DNA of 64,000 nucleotides, taken from Waddlia chondrophila WSU 86-1044. GTDB taxonomy: Bacteria > Chlamydiota > Chlamydiia > Chlamydiales > Waddliaceae. The stretch is taken from NCBI RefSeq assembly GCF_000092785.1, contig NC_014225.1:1129340-1193339 (forward strand), read 5' to 3'. The notes under the pieces are model-generated. The model did not search any database and was not told where the DNA came from. It saw only the letters and a list, made by a program, of their open reading frames with translations. The translations under genes were made by a program, and so were the position numbers. Shown one piece after another: positions 17,101-24,573 of the stretch (position 1 is the stretch's first letter; the number at the start of each line of letters is the position of its first letter).

Positions 17101-19120
17101 ACCGCTTCCCATCTAAAAGCTTTTTGACAACATCAGGATCAGCTAGTGTACTGATATCACCCAATTGGCCGAGATCTTGCTCTGCAATTTTGCGTAAAAT
17201 CCGCCTCATGATTTTACCTGAACGCGTTTTAGGAAGTGCTTTTGTCAATTGAAAATATTGGGGAATAGCGATCGGACCAATTTCTTCTCTAACGTGAAAG
17301 CGAAGATTTTCAATCATCTCTTCGTTTTCTTCAGCAGAGTCAACCAAAGTCACGAAAGCAAATAAGCACTGTCCTTTGATAGGGTGGGGGCAGCCGACCA
17401 CGGCAGCCTCTGCAACACTTAGATGACTGACAAGAGCGCTCTCAACTTCAGCAGTACCAATCCGATGGCCCGAAATATTGACAACATCATCAATCCTCCC
17501 AAGGAACCAGTAATCGCCGTCCGGATCTATCCGACATCCGTCTCCAGTAAAATAAAGGTTCTGGAAATGCATGAAATATGTGTCAATGAAACAATCGTGA
17601 TCGCCCCAGGCAGTGCGCATCATTCCCGGCCAAGGGCGCCTGATGCAAAGAGAGCCTCCTTCATCAACTGAGCACTCTGATCCATCCTCTTTTAAAATCA
17701 CCGGATCCACTCCAAAAAACGGTCTGCAAGCACTTCCCGGCTTCATTGCCTGCACCCCCGGCATCGGAGCGATCATGATTCCCCCGGTTTCAGTCTGCCA
17801 CCAAGTATCCACAACCGGACAATTTTTCTTTCCAATTTCCTCATAATACCACATCCAGGCTTCAGGATTGATCGGTTCGCCAACAGTCCCTAACAATCGA
17901 AGAGAGTCAAGTGAATATTTCCTCGGATGTTCATTGCCGGAAGCAATCAATGCCCGAATCGCCGTTGGCGCTGTGTAAAAAAGGGAAACACCATATTTAT
18001 CAACAACTTGCCAATATCTTCCGGAATCAGGAGAGGTAGGCAAACCTTCAAACATTAAAGTTGTTGCGCCATTTGCAAGCGGTCCGTAGATCACATAGCT
18101 ATGGCCTGTAACCCAGCCCACATCTGCCGTGCACCAGTAAACATCTTCTTCTTTGAGATCAAAGAAATATTGATGCGTCAAGGAAGCCTGCAACAGATAA
18201 CCCGCCTGCGTATGCACAACGCCTTTGGGTTTTCCTGTTGAACCGGAAGTGTAGAGAATAAACAGCGGGTCTTCAGCATTCAAAACAGCAGGAGGGCATT
18301 CAACAGAGGCGTTTTGCATTTCCTCGTCCCAAAAGCGGTCCCGTCCTTCCAACATTTCACATGGAGCATCGGTGCGTTTGACAACGATCACAGACTTCAC
18401 AGAATCTGATTGGAGCAGCGCCTCATCTGCAATTTTTTTCAGAGAAATTGTTTTACCGCCTCTGATTGAAACATTTGATGTAATGAGTATTTTGCAGCTG
18501 CAATCCTGCATCCGATGAGAAAGAGATTCTGCACTAAATCCTCCAAAAACAATAGAATGGATTGCCCCAATCCGAGCGCAGGCAAGCATTGCCACTGCCA
18601 ATTCCGGGATCATCGGAAGATAGATGCAAACCCGATCGCCTTTTTCTATTCCATGTGCTTTTAGCACATTAGAAAATTGACACACCCTTTGATGAAGCTT
18701 TCGATATGAGATTTTTTCAGCTTCATGATCGTCATCTCCTTGCCAAATGATCGCAGCCTTATCCGCACGAGCACCTGATAGATGCCTGTCCAGGCAATTA
18801 ACGGCCACATTAATTTTTCCATCTTCAAACCATGTGTGTTTGATACGTCTTTTATCAGAGTTCCATTCATGGCTGCAAGCCTTCGATGGAAAGGCAAACC
18901 ATTCAAGCGACTCTGCTTGATTCAGCCAAAACGCTTCAGAGTTTTCAATCGATTCGCGATACATCTTTCTGTACTGTGCTTCACTTGAAATGAAAGCATT
19001 TTTTTTGAACTGATTGGAAGCTAAGAATTTGCGTTCTTCTTCCATTAAATGCATCAAAGAGGGGCTGTCTTGCATATTTTTCATGAAGCTGTCTATCTGT
19101 TTTTGAAGTATATCGATCAT
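17093..19120 (-). CDS. acs: Acetyl-CoA synthetase (AMP-forming)
   Basis: A ligase of about 675 residues that makes acetyl-CoA from acetate, ATP and CoA. The motifs are complete: the A3-type phosphate loop YTSGSTGKPKGVVHT, VDTWWQTETGG, the hinge YWFLGRIDDVVNISGHRI, and PKTRSGKIMRRILRKI with the lysine that is acetylated and needed for adenylation. The N-terminal domain (WFEDGKINVAVNCLDRHL) is typical. I prefer the ATG at 19120; the six codons upstream begin with TTG and have no ribosome site. It could supply acetyl-CoA from acetate, unusual relative to pathogenic Chlamydia. It is divergent from the coiled-coil gene at 19230. Confidence 0.96.
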   Translation of the reverse strand: MIDILQKQIDSFMKNMQDSPSLMHLMEEERKFLASNQFKKNAFISSEAQYRKMYRESIENSEAFWLNQAESLEWFAFPSKACSHEWNSDKRRIKHTWFEDGKINVAVNCLDRHLSGARADKAAIIWQGDDDHEAEKISYRKLHQRVCQFSNVLKAHGIEKGDRVCIYLPMIPELAVAMLACARIGAIHSIVFGGFSAESLSHRMQDCSCKILITSNVSIRGGKTISLKKIADEALLQSDSVKSVIVVKRTDAPCEMLEGRDRFWDEEMQNASVECPPAVLNAEDPLFILYTSGSTGKPKGVVHTQAGYLLQASLTHQYFFDLKEEDVYWCTADVGWVTGHSYVIYGPLANGATTLMFEGLPTSPDSGRYWQVVDKYGVSLFYTAPTAIRALIASGNEHPRKYSLDSLRLLGTVGEPINPEAWMWYYEEIGKKNCPVVDTWWQTETGGIMIAPMPGVQAMKPGSACRPFFGVDPVILKEDGSECSVDEGGSLCIRRPWPGMMRTAWGDHDCFIDTYFMHFQNLYFTGDGCRIDPDGDYWFLGRIDDVVNISGHRIGTAEVESALVSHLSVAEAAVVGCPHPIKGQCLFAFVTLVDSAEENEEMIENLRFHVREEIGPIAIPQYFQLTKALPKTRSGKIMRRILRKIAEQDLGQLGDISTLADPDVVKKLLDGKRYG

Positions 19121-19229
19121 TATACTTTTCAAAGCCAATTTTACAATTAAAATAAATATTGTCTTGTTTTTGGTCTATCATAAGAGTTAAAATGAACAAT
19201 CCAGATTTTCGAAGGAAGAGGTTTAATTA

Positions 19230-20189
19230 ATGAACATACCAGTTCAATTAGCGTTAACTATCGGCCAAGAGATGCGTAATGATGCATTATTTAAAGAGAT
19301 TCCCGGCAAAGGCAGGCATTTTGATAAAAATCGAATCAAAGCGCTTAATCTTGCGGATCGAAAACTGTGTTATCAAGCACTAACAGTCATTGAACACGCC
19401 AAACTTGACGATTTCAATTCCGAATCTCCTCCTGAAAATTTATCGAAAAGAGTTCGCGAGGTAACGGCGGCGGTCACAGGCAAACTTTCAATTCATGAGA
19501 CGCCCTCTCCTGTATGGTATAAACGCCCATTTTTGTGGATTGCCCGCTGTATTCACTCACTCGTTTTATGGTTCAAAAATACATTTTTAGGAAGGACAAG
19601 CTCGAGCAAACTTCACAATAAGGTAGAGACCTATTTAAATGATTACAACCGGGCGCAAAGAAGAATTGCCCTTTTAGCTGCTGATGAAGGCCTAATTACA
19701 AAAGCTGAAGGCAAATTAAATCAATGTGCCGACGAGCAAAAAACGTTTCTTGAATCCTTTAATATTCTTCTTGAGGTTCATGAAACTCTAAGACTAATTG
19801 ACTTCATTATAGAAAAGAACGAGGAATCCAAAGCTAAAGGAACGGAAAATTTCAGACGGGAGATTCAGAACGCGTGGATTGTGGATAAAATCAATAGCGA
19901 TGTCATCCCTCTCACACATTTCAAAGAAGTGATTGTGAGAAAAGTTTCAGAAAAAACTCAAGAGGTGAAGGAGTATTTAAAAGATCTTGTTGAAGCTGCC
20001 GGACAAGAAGATCGAGATGATGAAGATGTCTTAAATTTGTTAGAGCAAGCAGGAAAACGTGTAACAGAAGAGATGAAAGAGCAGTTTAAAACAGGAAATC
20101 AGCACCGAATGCATGTGGAGATTGCGCACAAGCACTTATGTGAGCTAAAAGGAGAACTTGAACTTCTTTTAAAAAAATACCCAAAATAG
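19230..20189 (+). CDS. Coiled-coil protein of unknown function
   Basis: A 319-residue protein, not recognised. After a polar N-terminus it has one hydrophobic stretch at about residues 92-115 (WYKRPFLWIARCIHSLVLWF) that could be a membrane helix or amphipathic anchor; the remainder is charged and helical with likely coiled coils (residues 125-230 and 270-319). AGAGG lies before the ATG at 19230. It has the general form of chlamydial inclusion-membrane or secreted coiled-coil proteins, but the hydrophobic part is shorter than a typical Inc bilobed domain. It is preceded by the divergent acs and followed by a perfect inverted repeat. Confidence 0.8.
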   Translation: MNIPVQLALTIGQEMRNDALFKEIPGKGRHFDKNRIKALNLADRKLCYQALTVIEHAKLDDFNSESPPENLSKRVREVTAAVTGKLSIHETPSPVWYKRPFLWIARCIHSLVLWFKNTFLGRTSSSKLHNKVETYLNDYNRAQRRIALLAADEGLITKAEGKLNQCADEQKTFLESFNILLEVHETLRLIDFIIEKNEESKAKGTENFRREIQNAWIVDKINSDVIPLTHFKEVIVRKVSEKTQEVKEYLKDLVEAAGQEDRDDEDVLNLLEQAGKRVTEEMKEQFKTGNQHRMHVEIAHKHLCELKGELELLLKKYPK

Positions 20190-20243
20190 AACAAACATTG
20201 TCAATTTATTTAATTTTTTTCTTGGAAAATTTATGTTGCTGAT

Positions 20244-20330
20244 GTATACCGAAACAACATCAAGAATCAATTTTTGACAGCGTCGTTAGCCTTATGTCAA
20301 ATTCTGCTTCTTGATGTTGTTTCGGTATAC
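20244..20330. repeat. Perfect 23-bp inverted repeat, 41-bp spacer
   Basis: GTATACCGAAACAACATC + AAGAA at 20244-20266 is repeated in perfect reverse complement at 20308-20330. The 87-bp unit lies between a coiled-coil gene and an IS1-type remnant. The outer half of each arm (TATACCGAA) recurs in two other intergenic palindromes at 24086 and 53340, so this looks like a dispersed palindromic or miniature element. A cruciform or terminator role is possible, but there is no T-run after the stem. Confidence 0.85.
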
Positions 20331-20445
20331 AGTTATTAATGTTTCGCCTGGAAGGTTTAGGTTCATAGAGAATGCGATGAACCCAACTGATTACAAAACA
20401 CATGTAAAGGCGAAATGTCATCAACAACAAGGGAATAGAATCAAA

Positions 20446-20637
20446 ATGGAAATACGTTGTCCAAAATGCGCGTCTCAAGCCTTTAAACGAAATGGATTTA
20501 CCCGCCACGGGAAGCAAAACCACCGTTGTTTGGAATGCGGCCGTCAGTTTTCAACCGAACCGGTCCAGCAGTATATTGTTGAGGTGATGCCTAAACACAT
20601 CAATCAAGAGGTATTAACAACAACTGCGCACATCTAA
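20446..20637 (+). pseudogene. IS1-type transposase N-terminal zinc-finger fragment
   Basis: A 63-residue fragment beginning MEIRCPKCASQAFKRNG, with a second Cys pair in NHRCLECGRQFS. This CxxC...CxxC ribbon followed by a polar helix is the DNA-binding N-terminus of IS1-family InsA-like transposases. The frame ends at 20637 shortly after the finger; no helix-turn-helix or DDE catalytic domain follows, and the downstream DNA belongs to another gene. The frame is open farther upstream to 20311, but that part overlaps the inverted repeat and does not look coding. This is a remnant, not an active element. Confidence 0.7.
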
Positions 20638-20651
20638 AATCTGTCACTAGT

Positions 20652-21584
20652 TTGAAGCCGATCATCAGGTCAGTCAATAAAATATGGGAGAATGCCGAAC
20701 ATAATGCATTGACGGACCTGATTATTTTCCAAAAAAAATTCTACTGTGTTTGTCGAGAATCCGATGAACATGTTTTCGGACGCAACGGAATCATACGAAT
20801 CATCCAAAGTATCGATGGGAAAGAATGGAGAGCCCATTCTGTCATTAGAAAAGAGGGTGTTGATTTACGCGACCCTAAGCTTTCAATCACCCCTGGCCAT
20901 CAACTGATGCTTTTGGTGGAAGAGGTGGTCTACGAGGGTGAAAAAGCTCTCTCCCGTTTTTCAAGCATCTCTTTCCTGAAAAAAGACTGGACACCCCTGC
21001 AAAAAATTTGTCGGCCATTTGACTGGTTATGGCGGATCACTTGGCATAAAGGAACAGCTTGGGGAGTTTCTTATAAACCGGACAAGGACAAATGGCGCGT
21101 GTGGCTTTGGCGCAGTGAAACAGGAACAGAATGGAGACAAGCCTTAGAATGGAAGATACCTGGAAATCCTAACGAAACAACACTTCGTTTTATGGATGAT
21201 GAGACGATGGTAGCTCTTGTAAGGCGCAATTTCAAAACCAACGGCTATGCGTGGATAGGGACAAGCAAACCACCTTACACTGAGTGGAGATGGAATGAAA
21301 CGCAGCACCATCTCGGAGGGCCGGATTTCATTATTCTTCCGGATCAACAGATGTGGGCCGCCGGCAGAATTGTCGAACGCACCCCTTACGGGATGTTTCA
21401 GAAAACAGCCTTATTCACAATGAGTCTTGATAAGATTCAACCAGCTCTGCTATTACCTAGTGGCGGAATCGATTGCAGCTATCCTGGAATCGTTTTCCAC
21501 GATCAGCTGCTATGGATTAGCTACTACTCTTCGCACGAAGAAAAAACAGCGATTTATCTCGCTCAAATAGAGCTATTTGAGTAA
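20652..21584 (+). CDS. Sialidase-fold (beta-propeller) protein, possibly 5'-truncated
   Basis: A protein of about 310 residues, rich in Trp, Gly and beta-type segments. It contains Asp-box-like motifs (QSIDGKEWRAH near residue 53 and RSETGTEWRQ near residue 155) and repeats such as DLRDPKLSITPGHQLMLLV, which suggest a six-bladed sialidase/exo-alpha-sialidase-like propeller. Catalytic assignment is not possible by eye. The only start is a TTG at 20652 without a good ribosome site, 15 bp after an IS1-type remnant, and the frame has no Met near its N-terminus. The gene may therefore have lost its true 5' end, perhaps with a signal peptide, to the insertion. The cyclophilin gene follows. Confidence 0.7.
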   Translation: MKPIIRSVNKIWENAEHNALTDLIIFQKKFYCVCRESDEHVFGRNGIIRIIQSIDGKEWRAHSVIRKEGVDLRDPKLSITPGHQLMLLVEEVVYEGEKALSRFSSISFLKKDWTPLQKICRPFDWLWRITWHKGTAWGVSYKPDKDKWRVWLWRSETGTEWRQALEWKIPGNPNETTLRFMDDETMVALVRRNFKTNGYAWIGTSKPPYTEWRWNETQHHLGGPDFIILPDQQMWAAGRIVERTPYGMFQKTALFTMSLDKIQPALLLPSGGIDCSYPGIVFHDQLLWISYYSSHEEKTAIYLAQIELFE

Positions 21585-21626
21585 TAGCGAAAAAACAATA
21601 AATTGTCTATGATAAAGGAATCACCA

Positions 21627-22241
21627 ATGCAAAGAATCTCATATTTGCTGGCAATTGCCATCGTTACAGCTTCTGCATTTATTTTATTTTCAAACAAGGA
21701 ACTTCATTCAATGGATATATCTTCCGATACAGAAACGAAAACAGTTAAACTTCAAACATCCTTAGGAGACATTACACTGGAACTTTATCCGGACAAGGCG
21801 CCAGTTACAGTGAAAAATTTCCTTCAATATGTGGATTCCGGCCATTATGATGGAACCATTTTCCATCGCGTCATCGACGGGTTCATGATCCAAGGAGGAG
21901 GGTATACCGAAAACCTGACTCAAAAGCCGACAAAAGAGCCTATCGCCAATGAAGCGAACAATGGATTAAAAAATAAGAGAGGGACGATCGCTATGGCAAG
22001 GACAAATGTTGTCGACAGTGCTACCTCACAATTCTTTATCAATGTCGTAGATAATTCTTTTCTCGATTTCAAAGGGGAAAACCCTCGTGAATTCGGTTAC
22101 TGCGTCTTTGGAAAAGTGACTGATGGAATGGACGTGGTGGATCAGATCAAATCCGTGGACACCCAGTCCCAAGGACCTTACCAAGACCTTCCGGTGAAGC
22201 CTGTTAAGATTGTTAAAGCAAAAACAGTGTCTGCTATTTAA
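21627..22241 (+). CDS. Exported cyclophilin-type peptidyl-prolyl isomerase
   Basis: A 204-residue cyclophilin catalysing cis-trans isomerisation of prolyl bonds. Residues 1-23 ([21 protein letters not shown]) form a signal peptide or membrane anchor, so it acts in the periplasm. The cyclophilin core has [16 protein letters not shown] with the catalytic Arg, [22 protein letters not shown] and [14 protein letters not shown]. The ATG at 21627 was chosen because AAAGGA lies 8-9 bp upstream and it gives a well-formed signal sequence. A 24-bp palindrome just behind the stop separates it from the convergent methyltransferase. Confidence 0.94.
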   Translation: MQRISYLLAIAIVTASAFILFSNKELHSMDISSDTETKTVKLQTSLGDITLELYPDKAPVTVKNFLQYVDSGHYDGTIFHRVIDGFMIQGGGYTENLTQKPTKEPIANEANNGLKNKRGTIAMARTNVVDSATSQFFINVVDNSFLDFKGENPREFGYCVFGKVTDGMDVVDQIKSVDTQSQGPYQDLPVKPVKIVKAKTVSAI

Positions 22242-22251
22242 AATGCTGATC

Positions 22252-22275
22252 GTAGAGGGGACTAGTCCCCTCTAC
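22252..22275. terminator. Palindrome between convergent genes
   Basis: GTAGAGGGGACT and AGTCCCCTCTAC form a perfect 24-bp GC-rich palindrome in the short gap between the cyclophilin stop (22241) and the convergent methyltransferase, whose stop codon lies inside it. It has no long T-run on either side, so it is best read as a bidirectional hairpin that may stop or stabilise both messages. Confidence 0.6.
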
Positions 22276-22933
22276 TAGATATTTTGCAATGATGAACAAG
22301 AGCTGGCGGAAAATTGGCAAACACCTTATCAGTCTGAATCTCGTATTCTTTTTCAAAGAGATTGGTCATATCCAAAGTTGCTTGCAAAGCTCGACGCGAT
22401 TTTGGCGAGATAAATAATTTTCGTATTCCAGGAAGGGCCATGTATTCGCAATAAGTGACAATACCGCCATGCTTAGAAATTTTCCGATAGTGATCAAATA
22501 TCTGCTTTACGAAATCTGACGGAAAAGCATTGAAAGGAAGAGAAGAGACAATAACGTCATACTGACTTTCAGGCTCCCAATCTAATACCGACGTTTGATA
22601 GATGCGTATATTCGGATTATCTGCATATTTCTCTTCCAATCGAGAACAAAACCTGGAATTGATCTCAACGATGTCCAGTTGATCTTGATCACCTAATTTT
22701 CCAGCGATCGTTTTGGTAAATGCTCCTGTTCCCGCTCCGACTTCCAAATATCTTCTGGGAGCTAGCGCATCGGATCTAACAAAGCGAGTCATCGATTCCG
22801 CTAAGGCTTTCGAGCTTGGCGCAAGTGCTCCGATATCATTGGGATGTTTAAAAAATTGAAAAAGAAAAAGAGCTGTATCGACCGGAAGCATTTTCTTTAG
22901 GCGGGATTTTCCCACATTAACAAGCTGTTTCAT
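22262..22933 (-). CDS. SAM-dependent methyltransferase, PmtA-like
   Basis: A 223-residue class I methyltransferase. Motif I is YLEVGAGTGAFTKTIA (about residues 63-78), the acidic end of strand 2 is IVEINSRFCSRLEEKY, and motif IV is YDVIVSSLPFNAFPSDFV. The N-terminal FFKHPNDIGALAPSSKALAESM is the segment shared with bacterial phospholipid N-methyltransferases and rRNA-dimethylase-like proteins. A role in phosphatidylethanolamine methylation is plausible from this signature, but the substrate cannot be proven. Transcription runs away from the TMEM14-like gene upstream. Confidence 0.85.
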   Translation of the reverse strand: MKQLVNVGKSRLKKMLPVDTALFLFQFFKHPNDIGALAPSSKALAESMTRFVRSDALAPRRYLEVGAGTGAFTKTIAGKLGDQDQLDIVEINSRFCSRLEEKYADNPNIRIYQTSVLDWEPESQYDVIVSSLPFNAFPSDFVKQIFDHYRKISKHGGIVTYCEYMALPGIRKLFISPKSRRALQATLDMTNLFEKEYEIQTDKVFANFPPALVHHCKISSRGD

Positions 22934-22994
22934 AGACCTATCCCAATATTGCTTTATTTTTTAAATTCCTATGCCGGCCCTGAGCAAAATTCAG

Positions 22995-23312
22995 TTATCT
23001 CCTAGCTCGCGTAGTGATCAAAAGAAGAAAAATTAAACTGCTGATGATCGCCATCATTCCAGCAGGCATCAACTTCATAGACAACCAATAACGGTAGGCA
23101 AAAAATACCGCTAAAACACCACTGAGAGCAACAGAGATAAGAAGTGCTGTGACATTAGCTCTTAAAATTCCCATGCCGCAAGTAAATAACGCAGCTCCAA
23201 ATGCCACCCCTGAAATTAGCGAAGGAAGGCTATCTGCCATCAAATAACCAATCAAACCTCCTGACAGGACTAGCAGACTGTAGATGATCACAAGGATTCC
23301 GGTAAATTTCAT
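22995..23312 (-). CDS. Four-helix membrane protein, TMEM14/UPF0136-like
   Basis: A 105-residue protein made almost wholly of four hydrophobic segments (about residues 3-25, 30-48, 53-71 and 78-100) separated by short loops with small residues, ending in RARR. The pattern GGLIGYLMADSLPSLISG matches the TMEM14 (UPF0136) family found in chlamydiae, cyanobacteria and eukaryotes; its function is unknown in bacteria. The start overlaps the end of the dienelactone hydrolase gene by 4 bp (ATGA), showing an operon. Confidence 0.85.
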   Translation of the reverse strand: MKFTGILVIIYSLLVLSGGLIGYLMADSLPSLISGVAFGAALFTCGMGILRANVTALLISVALSGVLAVFFAYRYWLSMKLMPAGMMAIISSLIFLLLITTRARR

Positions 23313-24043
23313 ACAAAAACCTCACTGAAAAAATTTTTCATTGACTGCATGGCTCTTTTCTCAGCGATTGAGTCATAAATCAGTCCGCTTTCCGGTTCAT
23401 TTGCATCAGGATTTGTAAAGGCATGCGAAGCATTGCCATAAGTATGCATTTGCCAATCGATCCCTTTTGCACTAAACTCTTTTTGAATATTGACAACATC
23501 TTCCCTGCTAACCATCGGATCTTGATATCCATGAAGAATAAGCAAGCTTCCAAACAGCTTTTCAGCTGTTGGAGCCATTTCCGCTTTTTGCTCGCCAAGC
23601 GTCATTCCTAAAAGGCCGTGGAAGCTGACAACGCCCTGAAGATCGACGCCCGAACGGATCAACTCAAGAACAGTGGCTCCGCCAAAACAAAAACCAATAG
23701 CCCCTATCTTTTGCGGATCTACCTGATCGTGCTCTGAAACGGCACGATAAGCTGCTGTGATTCGATTACGCAAAAGCTTGCGATCCAGAAAAAGGGGAAG
23801 CATCAATTCAAAAGCTTCTTCATTGCTCTCCACGACCTTTCCTTCTCCATAAAGATCGGCAGCAAAACCAACATACCCCATTTCCGCAAGCATTTTTGCT
23901 TTGTCGAGAGCGAACTGATCGCGTCCTTTCCAAGCATGAGCAACCAAAACAGCAGGTTTTTTTTTCGCTATATCCTCTCTGTAATAGACTTGTCCTTTCA
24001 ACCCTGTCTCATCACAAAAGTAATCAACAATTTCGGATCTCAT
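23309..24043 (-). CDS. Dienelactone hydrolase family protein
   Basis: A 244-residue alpha/beta hydrolase of the dienelactone hydrolase family. The nucleophile motif is GFCFGGATVLEL with Cys at about residue 118; the acid is in HGYQDPMVS and the base in NASHAFTNP. An N-terminal strand pair and KKPAVLVAHAWKGRDQF (oxyanion region) complete the fold. Cytoplasmic, no signal peptide. The substrate is unknown; such proteins hydrolyse small esters or lactones. It is co-transcribed with the TMEM14-like gene. Confidence 0.93.
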   Translation of the reverse strand: MRSEIVDYFCDETGLKGQVYYREDIAKKKPAVLVAHAWKGRDQFALDKAKMLAEMGYVGFAADLYGEGKVVESNEEAFELMLPLFLDRKLLRNRITAAYRAVSEHDQVDPQKIGAIGFCFGGATVLELIRSGVDLQGVVSFHGLLGMTLGEQKAEMAPTAEKLFGSLLILHGYQDPMVSREDVVNIQKEFSAKGIDWQMHTYGNASHAFTNPDANEPESGLIYDSIAEKRAMQSMKNFFSEVFV

Positions 24044-24085
24044 CAGGAGTTTCCCAACTTCAATTAAAAAGAATAAACTTAAGTC

Positions 24086-24118
24086 TATACCGAATTTAAG
24101 GCAAGACTTGAAGTTAAT
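24086..24118. repeat. Degenerate palindromic element with TATACCGAAT end
   Basis: TATACCGAAT (24086-24095) is followed 11 bp later by CTTGAAGTTAAT (24107-24118). The second block is the reverse complement of the inner part of the element at 53340-53369 (ATTAACTTCAAG). It lies in the divergent gap between the hydrolase and DUF4019 genes and is a decayed relative of the palindromes at 20244 and 53340. Confidence 0.45.
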
Positions 24119-24159
24119 CCTCTATGCCAGTTAATAATGGAAAAAAGGAGTTTTTTCTC

Positions 24160-24573
24160 ATGAAGACTAAATGCGCCGCAATGTTCTGCTTTCTTATTGC
24201 TGTTTTTCAACTGTCTGCGTTCGAAGCTGTCAATCAACCAAGTTTAGATGCTGCAAAGCAATGGTTGGAGCTTGTAGATAAAGAAGATTATTCCAAAAGC
24301 TGGCAGACAGGTTCTCTAACATTCAAACTGACCATTTCTGAACAGCACTGGAATCAGTTAATGAAAGCCATTAGAGAACCGCTGGGATCTGTCATCTCTC
24401 GAGAACCGTTAGAGCAAAGGCCGGCTGCCAACCCTAAAGGGCTTCCTTTAGGAGAATACATGGTCGTGTTTTTCAAAACGCAATTTCAGAAAAAAGAGAA
24501 TGCGCATGAACTCGTCACTCTTGTGCAAGAAAGCGATGGAAACTGGAGAGTGCTTACTTATCAAGTGCAGTAG
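24160..24573 (+). CDS. Exported DUF4019 protein
   Basis: A 137-residue protein with an N-terminal signal peptide (MKTKCAAMFCFLIAVFQLSA). The mature part has the DUF4019 pattern: a helix with AKQWLELVDKEDYSKSW, a second WNQLMKAIREPLGSVISRE, and the strands GEYMVVFFKTQFQKKENAHE and NWRVLTYQV. It probably resides in the periplasm; no activity is known for the family. AAAGGAG lies 9 bp before the chosen ATG at 24160. It converges on the MscS gene with a 20-bp overlap. Confidence 0.88.
   Translation: MKTKCAAMFCFLIAVFQLSAFEAVNQPSLDAAKQWLELVDKEDYSKSWQTGSLTFKLTISEQHWNQLMKAIREPLGSVISREPLEQRPAANPKGLPLGEYMVVFFKTQFQKKENAHELVTLVQESDGNWRVLTYQVQ

Noticed and set aside
20311-20445. An upstream extension of the IS1-type fragment
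   Set aside because: This part overlaps the right arm of the inverted repeat and has no family resemblance; the zinc finger begins at the Met at 20446.
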